Positions 34,351 to 46,815 of a stretch of DNA of 64,000 bases are shown here, piece after piece. The position numbers and the translations under genes are program-made. The DNA comes from Allolobophora icterica (taxonomy: Eukaryota > Annelida > Clitellata > Crassiclitellata > Lumbricidae). A model generated the notes under the pieces. The model made no database searches. It saw only the letters and a program-made list of their open reading frames with translations, and was not told the origin of the DNA. Within the stretch, counting starts at the first letter, position 1. Each line of letters opens with the position of its first letter. The stretch covers positions 13,776,088 to 13,840,087 of the forward strand of contig OY744610.1 of the NCBI GenBank assembly GCA_963556255.1. Reading direction: 5' to 3'.

Positions 34351-34723
34351 ATCTGATAACAAGGATCTCAAAATAATTATAATAATTATCGCTTCTAAGA
34401 GCAATAATTAATCCAAATTAATTAATTAAGCAAAATAATAATAATAATTATTACTTCTAAACCTGAGGGATTCTCCCTACCTCGGGTAAAAAAATAATAA
34501 TAAAAAATAATATCAATATTAATAGCAGTATTTTCTGTCTTTAGAGGAATCACGTGTTGCTCGATGTAGTAGCTAAAATCAAACAACACTAGTCTCAAAT
34601 ATTATGTGCAAACAATTTTATGGCACGACATTGTTTGCTACCACGCATTGTCTTCCATGCATTTGCGCGCATTTATGACATCTGACTGCACTGTTAGCAA
34701 CTCTGTATGTTCAGTAATGACTG

Positions 34724-36037
34724 TCAACGATTAAAGAGCAAGTGAATTATGATTCCTGTTAATATTACAATGATGAACCAAAGCGACAACGTACAACTCT
34801 CAGCCGTCTCTTGCTTTCTAACGTATTCCGTCTGATCTTTCGCTTCTATGAGTTTCCGGTTGTAGCATTTTAAGCACATTCGTCTTCCACACAGTCTACA
34901 GATCAACATGAGTTGTTCAGCGGGATGAACAGCACAGTTCGTTACCTCTCTCGGCATCAGGTACTGATTGACAGGGCACATGTGAGCGAAATCCGATTCC
35001 GCAGGTGTCCGATACATCCTGTTGGGACGCTGCATGAGCTGGACGACCATCCACTTGAGGGCTTCAGTCTCCAATTCCAATTCTTCGGTATGAACGACTT
35101 TTGATGTGAGCCTTTCAAGCTCTTGTTTCAATCTTTCTGTATTTCGTGCTTCTTCCCGTTTCAGGTTATCAAACGACGCAATCCTTGACTTCATTTCTCT
35201 GTTTTCGCTCTCCAGTATTTTGATGTCGGTGAACTTTGATCTAAGAGTTCTTACTTTGTTTTCTAGTTTCTCCGTTTGAACAATTTTCGATTTTAGAGTT
35301 TCGATTTCACGTTCGAGATCTCCCGTAAGAGAAATCTTCGCTTTCATCGTTTCAATCTCCCTCTCCAATAAGTTCGTGTGCTCGCTTAGAGAAGCACACT
35401 TATGCCTTCGGTGCTTCGATGAGGAACAACTGACGCATATTGCAACCTTACAAGTTTTACAGTAGAACTCGAGTGGAGCCTCTGGGTGTTCCGAGCAACC
35501 AGTTGGCAAAACAGGATGAGAACCGGTTGAACGTTGTTTGCAATGTCTCTTCCTACATTCACCGCACATGTAGCTCTTGCATTCGACGCAGTAGCTGTTG
35601 GCGGGTGGCGGACTCTTACCCTTTTCATTATGACATGGTATTTGGCATGGTCGTGATAAACTCTTCTCCTTTGTTATCGCACAGTTATTATCTTTCTCGC
35701 TACAACATTGTAGTTGGGACATATGTGACGTATTCGTCTCAACCAATGAACCACGAATCTCCAGCAGTTTTTCCATTAAAATATTCTTCGGTAAGTCCTG
35801 AAGTCCTCCAGCTGGGACAGGACAGTTTCTTCTGCAGCAAGGGCAACTGATTGCTTCGCATCGCTTCGTGTCGTCGCCGTGCTTCTGAATGCAGGCAAGG
35901 CAGAATGTGTGGATGCAAGGAAGGACTCTCGTGTCGCTCATTGTCTCGATACATATTGGACATTCCAAAAGGTCGTCAACTGCCTTCTGAACCGAAGCAG
36001 CCATTTCCAAAGCGGGTCTAAAATTTACCAGCGACAT
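34724..36037 (-). CDS. TRIM-type RING/B-box/coiled-coil protein with C-terminal membrane anchor
   Basis: A single open frame of 437 codons. RING at 26-68 (C26, C29, C41, H43, C46, C49, C65, C68). A Cys-rich B-box 1-like segment at about 150-175. B-box 2 at 181-214 (CSEHPEAPLEFYCKTC...C..C...H...H). A coiled coil at 224-336, built of 17-residue units starting at L224, L241, L258, L275, L303 and L320. A second half-B-box at 368-391 (CAVHP...C..C....C..C) without the final His pair. A hydrophobic tail at 418-435 before the stop. The order RING/B-box/coil/TM recalls tail-anchored TRIMs such as the TRIM13/TRIM59 type, usually ER-linked E3 ligases. There is no SPRY or NHL domain. A second ATG at codon 12 is an alternative start. 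A 415-bp GT repeat lies about 250 bp upstream. It could be intact. Confidence 0.9.
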   Translation of the reverse strand: MSLVNFRPALEMAASVQKAVDDLLECPICIETMSDTRVLPCIHTFCLACIQKHGDDTKRCEAISCPCCRRNCPVPAGGLQDLPKNILMEKLLEIRGSLVETNTSHMSQLQCCSEKDNNCAITKEKSLSRPCQIPCHNEKGKSPPPANSYCVECKSYMCGECRKRHCKQRSTGSHPVLPTGCSEHPEAPLEFYCKTCKVAICVSCSSSKHRRHKCASLSEHTNLLEREIETMKAKISLTGDLEREIETLKSKIVQTEKLENKVRTLRSKFTDIKILESENREMKSRIASFDNLKREEARNTERLKQELERLTSKVVHTEELELETEALKWMVVQLMQRPNRMYRTPAESDFAHMCPVNQYLMPREVTNCAVHPAEQLMLICRLCGRRMCLKCYNRKLIEAKDQTEYVRKQETAESCTLSLWFIIVILTGIIIHLLFNR

Positions 36038-36290
36038 TTATAAGAAAAAGGATTACTGTTATAACACATTTGATTTTTACGGTGGCTCGGCCTGTAACGC
36101 AGAGAACACTGTTTCGAGGCTCGTCCGAGGCAGTTACTGTGTAAAGTGTGTAGGGACCTTGAGCAAGTCCTTCACTCACAATTTTTCTGCGCCATCGATG
36201 TTCTGTCGTATGGTAGTGTGAACTTCTGAACTTTTGAAGGAGGGAAATATTAAAAACAGTTGTAGGCCTACTGTAACTATTCACGAAAGC

Positions 36291-36711
<421 letters not shown>

Positions 36712-36739
36712 TTAGATTTAATCTGATGCAATAAATTTG

Positions 36740-37160
36740 ACGATTCACGAAGTAATTAGTTCGGTTATGAACAACGAAATAGCGAATTGAGAAACCGAAT
36801 TTCAGCGGTGGATAATTTTGAATCAATACGAAGAACGAATTGTTTATAATTTTTACAAGGCGCTATTTACTGTCATCATCGTTTTATTATCGTTAACGCA
36901 AACTCGAAATCCTGGACTACTTTTTAAAGCTAAGCGCAGGGCACCAGTTTATTCAAGAGCGCTGCATTCTGTCAGAGGGGTTGTACAGAGATGTGAAGAT
37001 CCGAGCCCGGTTGCCAGAGTCACCAGCGGAAGGAGGCAGAAGAGCCGCTAAGTTGGATTTCGCCGAGGACGGCAGAGCTTGGCAGGCGAAGGTTCGATCA
37101 CCAGTAGGCTTCTACCCTTGCCTATCACACTTACGGTCGCAGAATATTTGAATTCCGCTC
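36740..37160. other. Unassigned interval upstream of the TRIM gene
   Basis: No RING, TM exon or element end recognised. Confidence 0.4.
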
Positions 37161-37164
37161 CTTT

Positions 37165-37500
37165 TCCTTATAGAATAGAATAGAATATTCTTTATAGGAA
37201 CCAATAGCAAACCGCATTTTGGTGTACAGCAACGTAAACGTGTTTATACAGATAAAATGTTAATAATTATGTTAATGTTTGCTACTAATAATTATCTCAG
37301 TTATCCCCAATTTATATTGTTTTATAATTTATTAATTAATTTTATTAATTTATAGCGTATACTAAGCAGCTTAATAAAGCTTCCTGATGATGAACGTTTC
37401 CCTGGACAAGCTATCAACGGTCGGGATTTCCAGATCGTGAGCTCGTGGGCACAGGAAGTGGCCTGTGTGTTTGATAGGTGGCAGCAGATCATGCAGGACA
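37165..37500 (-). repeat. LINE-like 3' end with (ATTCT)n tail, copy 1
   Basis: On the minus strand it ends ..GGTTCCTATAAAGAATATTCTATTCTATTCTAT. It matches 50834-51145, which lies in the opposite orientation. AATAAAGAATATTCTATTCT is a familiar end of non-LTR elements. No coding part. Confidence 0.75.
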
Positions 37501-37599
37501 TGTCGCTGAATATTCCGTACTGCGGCGAAGAGTCAAGAGTCGGCCAAGCGGCAGTACTGTTCTATGGGGGGTCATCTGCTATTCTCCTAAAAATCTAAT

Positions 37600-37803
37600 C
37601 AAATCTAATGATTTCTATAGCGCCGTTATAAAATACTCGAGTCAGTGTAAGAGTTGTGGACTTGTGGAATAGTTTGACCTACTGTCTCAGTGGGCACATT
37701 CACAGTCTTCGAGAGGAAGTTAGGCGAGATAGGCATTATAGGTTATTTGCAGTGGTTCTAACACAGACTACTCGTCTTCTGAACCACTTAAAACCCGTTG
37801 TTA
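37600..37803 (+). pseudogene. CR1-type LINE 3' end
   Basis: It matches the last 150 bases of the CR1 at 5960-6126: GAGTTGT(A/G)GAC.TGTG(A/G)AAT, then the shared CTTCTGAACCACTTAAAACCC..TTGTTAT end. Confidence 0.8.
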
Positions 37804-39389
37804 TGCGATAGATGAGAAAACATTACTGAGCCGATAATTGCTATAAACAGTCGATGCATAGTTTGCAGTATGTTCCTAGTTGCCAGGCTTCAGAGTGTAC
37901 CTCTCAACTATCGTAAGAGCCATTGTCATATTCCGTCGTATTGAACTGCTGTATCATGCTCTCGAATGTAAGCTATAGCCTATACATGTACATGTATGGC
38001 AACTGTTACTCACCCGAATAAAGAAAAACCAACTGGCCACCGATTCTACGCCTGAGCTGCAGTAGACTGCAGCAAAACCCGGACAATGAGACAGACGAAC
38101 AGAGGCTCAAGCATTTTATCGGCGTACGTGCACGCTAGCTCTAGGGTTGCTTGCTCTGGCCAATGGTACCCGCCGCTTGACAGTAGTCTAAACCGTTGGC
38201 TTTTTGTACAAAGACGGCTACACAATGGAGGACTCCTTGCGGAGGTTAGGCTAACTGGTGTCGTGCACTGTTCTGTTTGTTGTCAAAACAAGTCCGTGGA
38301 CGACAGCCTATGCGAAAACGATCTATCATGTCAGTCACTGTTCGCATCATACGCACACTTATTCATTATCAGGTATTCTCTGGTTTGCTTGTCGGCCGGT
38401 GCATATAAAAACTTGTCCGTTGTTTTACTCTGAGCCCTGGACGAGAAGATTCGTGCTCTGAACTCTTATGACCACAAGGAAACGTGACAACTCGGGTTCA
38501 CATAGGCCTATGCAAAATTAATGTGAAATGTAGATTTGCACACTTCCTATAGAGACTGTAATCTTATTCTCGAGATGTCTGCAGCGCTCAGTATGCACCG
38601 TGTCGTCTCGAACCTCCTTGTTTATAATAAACTGATCGCTCCTTCGCCGCTAATGCCCGTTTGAATGGGAGTCACGTCATTTATGAACCGTGTTACCCTG
38701 AAATTCAAATCTCTTAAATAAGCCATCTTCGGTGCGCGGGTCGACAATAATATCTAGAGCTAGCATGTCCTCACGCACAGAGAGCCGTGGGACGTACTAG
38801 AGTAGGTAACCAGCCAGCAAAGAACCTATTTGTCAGAATAGGGCCTATTCAGAATGATTGTGCTTAAGGTAATATGCGAGATTTGAAACTTCAGAATGAT
38901 AGGCATATCCTAATAGATTTTCGGTAATAATCAAGACTTGAAACCTCAGTCTGTGTCACGCTGTCACAGTGTGGTAATTAGAGTAGACTGGAGCTGAGTG
39001 AGACAGTGATCTGAGCTAAGTAGTTCTCTAACGAGTCTCTCTGAAGAGGCGATATATAAACCTTATGTGGGGTTCCTGAAATGGTCTTTATAAAAGCCCA
39101 GATTCATACGTACAGATATAAATCTGTTATTACATATTACAATACACAAATGCACGTACACTCATTACAAGCCTGGCTCGCGCCCTAGTTTCCTGTAGTC
39201 TCTATAGCTTCTCGGCTGACAAAGACGTCTAAATCAAAATGGCATTCTCCTTCTCATACGTGAATGACTCATTGTGTAAATATGCTTCTCGTGACCAGTT
39301 CACGAACGAGCTTTGCATGATACAACAAACAAATGCGTCGCACACATTTAGCAACATATTCTCAAGAGATTTTACGGGCTATAAGAACA
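37804..39389. other. Unassigned interval, 1.6 kb
   Basis: One plus-strand frame (38086-38433) has no recognised motif and may be chance. This is the least repeat-like stretch of the window and could hold promoter or unrecognised exon sequence. Confidence 0.4.
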
Positions 39390-39500
39390 TTAGCAACAAT
39401 ATGTCCAAGAACATCAGGAATACCAGAAAGTTCAGTGGTTAGGTTGCTGGGCTGTAAAATCCCCACAGAGGTCGGGGTTAAAATCCTTTTCATATCAAAA
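39390..39500 (+). repeat. tRNA-headed SINE fragment
   Basis: AGTTCAGTGGTTAGGTTGCTGGGCTGTAAA...GGGGTTAAAATCC resembles A-box and B-box regions of a tRNA. The start, with the preceding GGAATACCAG, matches the copy at 50075-50129. Confidence 0.7.
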
Positions 39501-39901
39501 AGATGTTTCAAAATACCTGCTCATAAGGTGCAACTTTTATCTGATTAAACGTCACAGATGACATTTCGTTTTCCATGTGAAGATTTAACGTAAAAACATT
39601 CACACTTCATAGTTAATGTAAACGACGCAATGCGACAGAATGTAATCTAGTCTAATGTAATGTACAGTTCCAGTGACTTCTATGACGCCGTTTTCAATGC
39701 ACAGCAGGGGAATGCATTCAACTGGAAGAAACTGGAAGTGGAAGACATGAATCATCGCTCATCCATTGCTCGTATCACTTTCACCATCACATACGATGCC
39801 AGATGTTTCCTGCGACTTTTTTCCAGAGCATCTGAAAAGGTTAAAAATATGTTTAAGTTATAACACCAACATCAGCAGCAACCCCAACAACACAATGTTA
39901 A

Positions 39902-40535
<634 letters not shown>

Positions 40536-40721
40536 TTCTACTTCTATTTGTAGTAAGCCTTAGTATAGTAGCAATAAGTAGATTTAAATCACGTGTCGGA
40601 TCTTTTGGGCACATAATGAGGCTGGTGAAGGAGATACAACATGCAACGACAAAACTAAATTAAACAAAAGAAAATAACTGATATTTAAGCAGAAGCTAAT
40701 ATTGCTGGTGCATCAGATTCT

Positions 40722-40816
40722 TCAAGATATTTTACCGCAAACGTTGCTAGTAGTTTTCTGAGCATATTCCTTCAGTATCACCCATAAGCTTTTTGGCTCC
40801 TCTTCTCTCTTCACGT
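40722..40816 (-). CDS. Gene D exon 5 (terminal)
   Basis: The acceptor TTTATTTTTAG is followed by a phase-1 frame, DVKREEEPKSLWVILKEY..., ending GKIS and TGA. A GTAAAA inside it could act as a donor to a further phase-1 exon, in which case the stop would not be used. Confidence 0.55.
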
Positions 40817-42908
40817 CTAAAAATAAATAAGACACAACTAAAATTTATATATCATCTAGAATAGAATAAGAAACATATATAAAATTCAGAAGTCTAACTT
40901 CGGAATGCAATTGATTCACAGATATATTGGACAATTTCAGAAACAAGAATAGGCCTGTAGGCTAGTGTGGTGTTTAACGTGCTATGCTATGCAGTCAGTA
41001 GGTCGGAAGTTTAAATCCCCGACAGGACAGAAATTTCATTGAAGATTTTGGCTCCATTTGCGCTCCATAGCTAGCTGGGCCATAATGAGTACACTGATCG
41101 TACCGTCTCAGTTGGATGTTCATACGCAAAGACCCTGTAGGCTACAATCATCTCTCAGGACTATTACGCCGAGTTACGAAATTCATGCTCAAAGTATGCT
41201 AAACGTTTTATTTTTTACCAACAATTTCTATAACAGATAACTTAGGTTTGTGGTTTTTAGTAAGCCAATTGAAAACGCTGAATAGTGGATTATAATTGAA
41301 ACTGTAAATTTATATAGCACCAATTCAAGAGAGACTCGTCAGAAGCGCTCCTGGTCGATCAAAATGAAACCAGTATCGAACAGAATGGTCTTCAGAAAAG
41401 AGACAATGAGGGAATGAGGAGGAGTTCATGTTACACATTGCCCCATTTCCTATGCTATTTTACTTGACAGGTGGTTTAAATTTAAAGTTTGGCAAGTTTT
41501 TGACATCATGTTACAATGCGATAATCACAAAAGATAAAGAAACAGTGCAATCAACACTGAAATGGTGTTTGCATGTGTATGGTACAAATTATCAGCCACT
41601 GTCAGCCACTGTCAAAATGATGAAAGCTATCGTTGGCAGGCACTGGAATTGAAAGGTAAGTAATCAAAGAGAAAGCAAGAACAAGACTTACCAACTATCG
41701 CGTCAAAAATCTGTTGAAAGAAAGAAGATACTTTCGATAACCAGTGTTGCGTCTCTTCCTTTGAATCTTTAACGAAATTCAACGGTTAAATTAGGATTCA
41801 TCGTATATCAAATATAAACTCTTTACTAAGTTCAGTTCTGCCGATATCGAAGTAACGTTAGCAACTGGGAGACAGAGACAGGGACAGACAGAGGCAGAGG
41901 CAGACAGACTTCCAAAATCTAGATCCAGCAACAGATGAAGCATATGTAACCAAGAAAAGTTCTAGTCTTATTTGCTACCAGATAGGGATAATAAAGACTG
42001 ACTAATTTAGTGAGGTAAGTCAGACTAGATAAGTAGGCTAAACAACCAGATGATGTAATGTAAGGTGACTAGGTAAGGTATGTTTAGTGATGGGAGGGAA
42101 GATAAGACCAGGCAACGGACCAGTATCAAGAAATTAAACAGTTGCCTTGTCTTTCACCATCCTACAGTATAGTGACTGCGAGAAATACAAACGAATGGAT
42201 GTGGGAGACTGCTTGAGTGGAAAGGAGTAGGCCCCTATTGTAGGACTGAGCAGACATAAGAGACTTTTCTTTTTGTTCGTTCATTCAGAGGATTTCTATA
42301 GCGCACCTTCAAGAATTCAACTCATAGACGCTCCCTACTTTAGGTTATTGTTTCGTGGAGAATGTTAACGGGAGGAGATAATACGAGTCACAATTCCAGG
42401 ATCAAGAACTCAATGAATACCTAAAATGAAGAGACTGATAATATAAAATCATGGACAGGTTTATTATTCGATTATTTTTTTAGGGAGACATGAGACGGAA
42501 GCAGATAGAACAAAACTGTACGTGATGAGGGCAATCCTTGGATTGAGTACGGTTGAAGGCTACACAAAACAAGAAACAACAAGACAAGACTAGAAAGACA
42601 AGAGAAGACATGACTAGAAAGTCAAGACAAGAGGAAACAAGACTAGAAAGACTACACAAGACAAATGGCGTGAACAAGTTGATAGATGAGTTAAATTCTG
42701 GCTTACCTGATATGAGATAATCAATGTCTTGACAGACCGCCGAAGCTGCTGACAATACTTTCACTTTGTAAAGTTCAGGCAAGACTTGGAATAGTACATA
42801 CAATCCTGAAGAAGAAAAAGAAAAGCAATCCTATAACCTAGCTCGAAAGTATGAAGTCTAAGAGACTTTCTTTCTTAGTCTCGGCATATAAGAGCGGGCG
42901 CTCAATCA

Positions 42909-42968
<60 letters not shown>

Positions 42969-43084
42969 TCTCTGTCTCTCTCTGTCTCTGTCTCTCTGTC
43001 TCTCTGTCTCTCTGTCTCTCTGTCTCTCTGTCTCTCTGTCTCTGTCTCTGTCTCTGTCTCTGTCTCTGTCTCTGTCTCTGTCTC

Positions 43085-43155
<71 letters not shown>

Positions 43156-44780
43156 CTGATCTTCCAACCCATAGTGTACGGTCATTGTACTTAGGCCTAT
43201 CATAGCTGAATTTACAATTATGGGGCCAAGTGGAGCTGAAATGTCGAGACAAACTACTGGTGTATTATAGAATCCGTCCTGAAAACCTCTGTGCATTGCA
43301 TTAATACGAAGGCAAACGACCCACTGACAGTCTTTGCTGAACATTGTCAAGAAGAAACTAAAACTGTGTATTGTCTGGATCTACTGTGAGCCGAGCAATC
43401 AAGTTAATCGAATTAATGAACTATTTCGAAGCCTAATACAGATCGTGTAATTTGCAACGAATTTTAACATAACTTTCCTAAACAGAGTTTGTTTAAATAG
43501 TCTTAAAACAAGTCTCTCCTAATTTAAATCTGGCCAAGAACGTCTGCAGTGGGTTTCACGTAGCTAAGTGACATTGGCCTATAATAATGTTGAAACAAAG
43601 CGTAGGTCTGTTGCTTGCGTTGAAATAGATGTTGTGTTACCTGCGACGATCAGAAGAACGACTATGATGAGAGACAAGATGTCGTAAAGGCAGCGACGCA
43701 TTTTCCTCATGACTTGAAGAAAAATACCTGTATCCAATGGTCATTTTACGGTTATTACAACTCTAGACAAAACACATTATTCAATCGATAACCTTAGCTT
43801 AGGACCGAAAAGGCAGTCCACTGTGTTTAACCTGTCAGCTGGAGTATAGTCCAGTCGAGTTTCCTAACTCAGGAAACGAAATAACTGAATTTAAACTTAA
43901 ACACGATGTGTTTGCTGAAGAATTTCTGAAATGTAGAATGGAATATGTAAGAAATTCTGAAACTACCATAGACTACACCTGATCCACTTGATAGGCCTAC
44001 ACTTTAATCCTTTTCTCACGGGGTTCTTCGCACTGGTTGCACTGCGAGAGGCGCTTTATAAATTCGTAACTACAACAATACTTGATCCGATAAAACATTG
44101 TCTTAATGAAACTTGACAAAAGGACAAATATAAATCTACTTTTGTTCTCTTAAAGTAGAACAGAAAACATACATATACGCAATGAGAAGTACAGGTATTG
44201 AGAAGAACCAGTAATGAAAAGGACAAGAAATGAGGACAAGTACTGAAACGGACAAATAACGAGAAGGCCAAAATAATAACAAGCTTTGTTTATGATCAGC
44301 TGACGACATTATTTCGCTTGCAGGCCAGACTTAAGAAAATAATTAACGGAAACAAAAGAAAAAGCAAGACGAAAATTATATATTTTCTCGAGAGTAATAG
44401 TGCTTACTGTCTCTTCCTGGCATTGGTCTATCTGCACGTCTCGCTGGAAGTAAGGCCCGTACTCTTCTTTCACGTTCAGCTGCGTTGTTCTCGTTTCCTC
44501 TTGTCCTTCTTACAACTTCGGCCAGATTCTGCCCTATGAAGTTCTTCGGCAAATCCGAACGTCCAAAGAAGAGTTGACGGAACAACGACGCGACGGAGTT
44601 TTTCCTGCACGTTGGACAACTCGTCCCAATGAGAGATCCTCGACACTGGTCTATGCAGCGCTGGCAGAAGGTATGACCACACGGAAGGAATCTGGCATCG
44701 TTCAACATTTCGGTGCATAGTGGACACCGCGAGATGTCTTCAATACGTCTCCGTATCTGAGGAGTGTAATCCATAGCCAT
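40722..44780 (-). CDS. Gene D: five-exon membrane-anchored RING protein (whole model)
   Basis: Proposed exons on the minus strand: 44780-44408, 43712-43641, 42805-42707, 41766-41692 and 40816-40722. They join to 714 nt, exactly 238 codons including a TGA. All four introns are phase 1 and have GT..AG ends (donors GTAAGC, GTAACA, GTAAGC, GTAAGT). The protein has a RING finger (19-58), a basic linker, one hydrophobic helix (about 131-147) and about 90 helical, charged residues with no known domain. It would be an E3 ligase anchored in a membrane. Exons 4 and 5 look like duplicates (each starts D-x-K-x-E-E and has a central W). The RING lacks B-boxes. The intron between exons 2 and 3 contains a long TC repeat. 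No NHL exon was found downstream. Splice sites are read by eye. Confidence 0.7.
40960..41160 (+). repeat. tRNA-headed SINE in gene D intron
   Basis: CTAGTGTGGTGTTTAACGTGCT...GGTCGGAAGTTTAAATCCCCGACAGGACAGAAATTTCATT is close to 51490-51560. The tails (AGTACACTGA(T/C)CGTAC) also match. Confidence 0.8.
41300..41425 (-). repeat. L2-type LINE 3' tail in gene D intron
   Basis: AAATTTATATAGCACC...CGTCAGAAGCGCTCCTGGTCGATC is the reverse complement of the L2-type 3' end type seen at 29090. Confidence 0.6.
41428..41652 (+). other. Unidentified plus-strand ORF in gene D intron
   Basis: Seventy-four codons with evenly mixed residues (LKFGKFLTSCYNAIITK...). TTTTACTTGACAG at 41458-41470 resembles a splice acceptor and AAAGGTAAGTA after the stop resembles a donor. 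No family recognised; a repeat-borne or host exon is possible. Confidence 0.25.
41692..41766 (-). CDS. Gene D exon 4
   Basis: Seventy-five bases, phase 1 on both sides (acceptor CGTTAAAG, donor TTG^GTAAGT). It encodes DSKEETQHWLSKVSSFFQQ..., an amphipathic helix-like peptide. Confidence 0.6.
42707..42805 (-). CDS. Gene D exon 3
   Basis: Ninety-nine bases, phase 1 on both sides (acceptor TTCTTCAG, donor TCAG^GTAAGC). It encodes GLYVLFQVLPELYKVKVLSA.... The ORF extends past the donor by read-through only. Confidence 0.65.
42908..43152. repeat. (TC)n / (TCTCTG)n microsatellite
   Basis: Polypyrimidine run in the intron between gene D exons 2 and 3, with an inner block of regular CTGTCT units. 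Confidence 0.97.
43641..43712 (-). CDS. Gene D exon 2: transmembrane helix
   Basis: Seventy-two bases, phase 1 on both sides (acceptor TTTTTCTTCAAG^TCATG, donor GCAG^GTAACA). It encodes MRKMRRCLYD followed by ILSLIIVVLLIVA. The basic side precedes the helix, which predicts the RING side in the cytosol. It is paralogous to 51899-52003. Confidence 0.75.
44036..44078 (+). repeat. L2-type LINE 3' tail
   Basis: GTTCTTCGCACTGGTTGCACTGCGAGAGGCGCTTTATAAATTC followed by a short ACAACA tail. It lies in the first intron of gene D. Confidence 0.6.
44408..44780 (-). CDS. Gene D exon 1: RING finger
   Basis: Codons 1-124 plus one base, ATG to the donor GACA^GTAAGC. The RING ligands are C19, C22, C34, H36, C39, C42, C55 and C58. 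Unspliced, the frame would continue only to 44376. The RING is followed by a conserved-looking SDLPKNFIGQNLAEV segment, similar to the DLPKNILMEKLLEI that follows the RING of the TRIM gene at 34.7 kb, so the two genes share ancestry. Confidence 0.85.
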
Positions 44781-44789
44781 CTATTCTCC

Positions 44790-46160
44790 TTATTAGGCCA
44801 CTGCACAACAGGATTACATACGGATATGAAATGAATAGGCCTAGCGTATTATAGTGTAAGACTCAGAACTATCAAATACCTTTGTTTGATCACATCTATT
44901 AGATTATCTACAAATAGACCAAATTGTGCACTGTACATACATGTGTCGAAAGAGATAAAATAGCATATGTAATGTCTAATGATATCTATATGGGAACAAA
45001 CTTATTAAATCCACGACAAGAGGGTAAATAATTCGATTTATTTTTAAGGTATCCTCAACATAATGTAGGCCCTAGAGACCGTAAAATTATAACGAACAAA
45101 CACGTCATAAACGTCATAATTATGGTTTATTGAATAGAGCTCGATTCATCCGTGGCGCCACCTATGCAATTACGTTAAAAATTTCACAACAAAATAGCAG
45201 GTGTAGTTTGAACAGAAACAAACTAAGTTCTAAAAATAAAAAAGCCACAAGTTGTATTCATTGTAGACTAAGTTAAATGTACAAAGAATGTTCGTTACAA
45301 ATGGAAGAGGCTTGATCGAACGTTGTCAACTTATCGTGCAAGATCCGACGGTTTCAGAATAGGGTCGGAAAATAGCATCCAGTCGATCGTAGGCCTATCG
45401 GATCGTATCTAGTAATTTATAAGGCGCCTCTCTCGGTATAAACTATTCAGAGGCGCCCTCAGTGCAGGAACCCCGTGGAAACAGAAACGTCTTGAGCGAG
45501 CGAGAAGATTCCGGGGAGATTACTCTGTTCTTGGAAATTCAACGCGCTTAGACATCTTGAACCGAGAACTGGTGATCTCGCTACGAGGGACCTATGCTTG
45601 CAGACAGAGATGTCATTGATTACGGCCGTTGCATGTATTAGACGGGTGCATTTTGTAAGGGAAGAGGGAACACCTCCCCAACTGAAGCAGAGACAGAGGC
45701 AAAGGCAACGACAGATTCAAAGACAGAGACTGAAGCAGAGGCCTTCAAATGGACTGCACAATGTCGATGAGAAAAGTAGATTGGAGATCTGGTCTCACCA
45801 CGGGTTAAGAGACTTCTCTAGTTTACTGAATAGAGCTCGATAACCGCCACTTACACTTCACAAAACGACGTTTTATACTGAATAACAAAATTCTAACAGT
45901 TTCTAATGTTAGTACAGAATGCATTAAGTCTAGTTTGCACAGAAGCAAATGAAACTAAGAAACCACAAGTTGTTTTCATTGTAGAGGGATCGTTGCAAAG
46001 CGTTATTAGTGATCACAGTTGTAAGTACGACGAACGTTTCAAATTATAAGCGACCAGACATTTTCTGATTTGTGTATTGTCAAAGCTGTGTTAACCTAAC
46101 GTGGCTGTTTGAAGCATATCTATGACATTAATGTCGATTCAGTTCGTTACACGTGAATGA
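44790..46160. other. 5' flank of gene D with duplicated block
   Basis: Region 45310-45640 is homologous to 53520-53700 and 48293-48440 (CGCTTAGACATCTTGAACCG.GAAC...GAT..CGTTGC), and it holds an L2-type tail at 45415-45480. Part of the ORF 45598-45843 is low complexity. No exon could be defined. It may contain the promoter of gene D. Confidence 0.5.
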
Positions 46161-46501
46161 GACTTAACCCTTCGTCGGGCGTGGGGTCAAAAATGACCCC
46201 AGAGCGCATTTTCAAACTATGGTTCGATATCAAAAACTGAAATGGCTGCCGTGAATTTTCACGAGAATTATTGCATTGGTTGTCTCTACGTATTCCAGTT
46301 GAGTTTGCATGCGAATTTTAGATGGACAAAAAATTACACGACATTTATACACTTAAGGTCATGGGGTCATTTTTGACCCCATTACTGATTATTGATGTTT
46401 CTTTCTCATTTGACAGTCTAAAGTTGCACATTGCCCACAATTTTACTTCCTTATTTATTGTTACTCTTTACACAACGCTCGTGTGTGCAATGATTCAAGG
46501 G

Positions 46502-46697
46502 CAGAGGCGCAACTTTGGTCTAAAAAGTGGGGGGTACCAGTTTTTTGCATATACGAAGCAAGGCCGAGACTGCAATCTCTGGGAAGGTACAATAATAAGA
46601 TATTGACTGATGTTCAAAAAGTGGGGTGTACGGTACCCCAGTCCAAACAGTGGGTAGGGTACGGGTACCCCTCGTACCCCCACAAATTACGCCTATG
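46502..46697. mobile_element. hAT-like MITE, copy 2
   Basis: Whole-length homologue of 10290-10489. Ends CAGAGGCGCAACTTTGG and CAAATTACGCCTATG. The 8-bp flanks TTCAAGGG / ACCCAGGG match at five positions only, so the duplication has decayed or is uncertain. It is inserted in the piggyBac element. Confidence 0.85.
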
Positions 46698-46815
46698 ACC
46701 CAGGGCCATTCCTGACAATTGGCGAAAGGCTCGCTCCATATCGAGGTCGGTGCAAAATCCGTACAAAATTCGTCAAAGCCGGCAAAATACGGCATAAAGT
46801 TATGGATGTGCTGCG

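Noticed and set aside
38086..38433. 115-codon plus-strand ORF
   Set aside because: No motif, unremarkable composition and overlapping frames of similar length; treated as chance.
42838..43350. Arg-Glu and Ser-Leu repeat frames
   Set aside because: Products of the TC/CTGTCT repeat in a gene D intron; no splice logic or conserved part.
45598..45843. Gln/Arg-rich ORF
   Set aside because: Low-complexity CAGAGA-type sequence with no conserved part; the paralogous block at 53.6 kb does not keep it.
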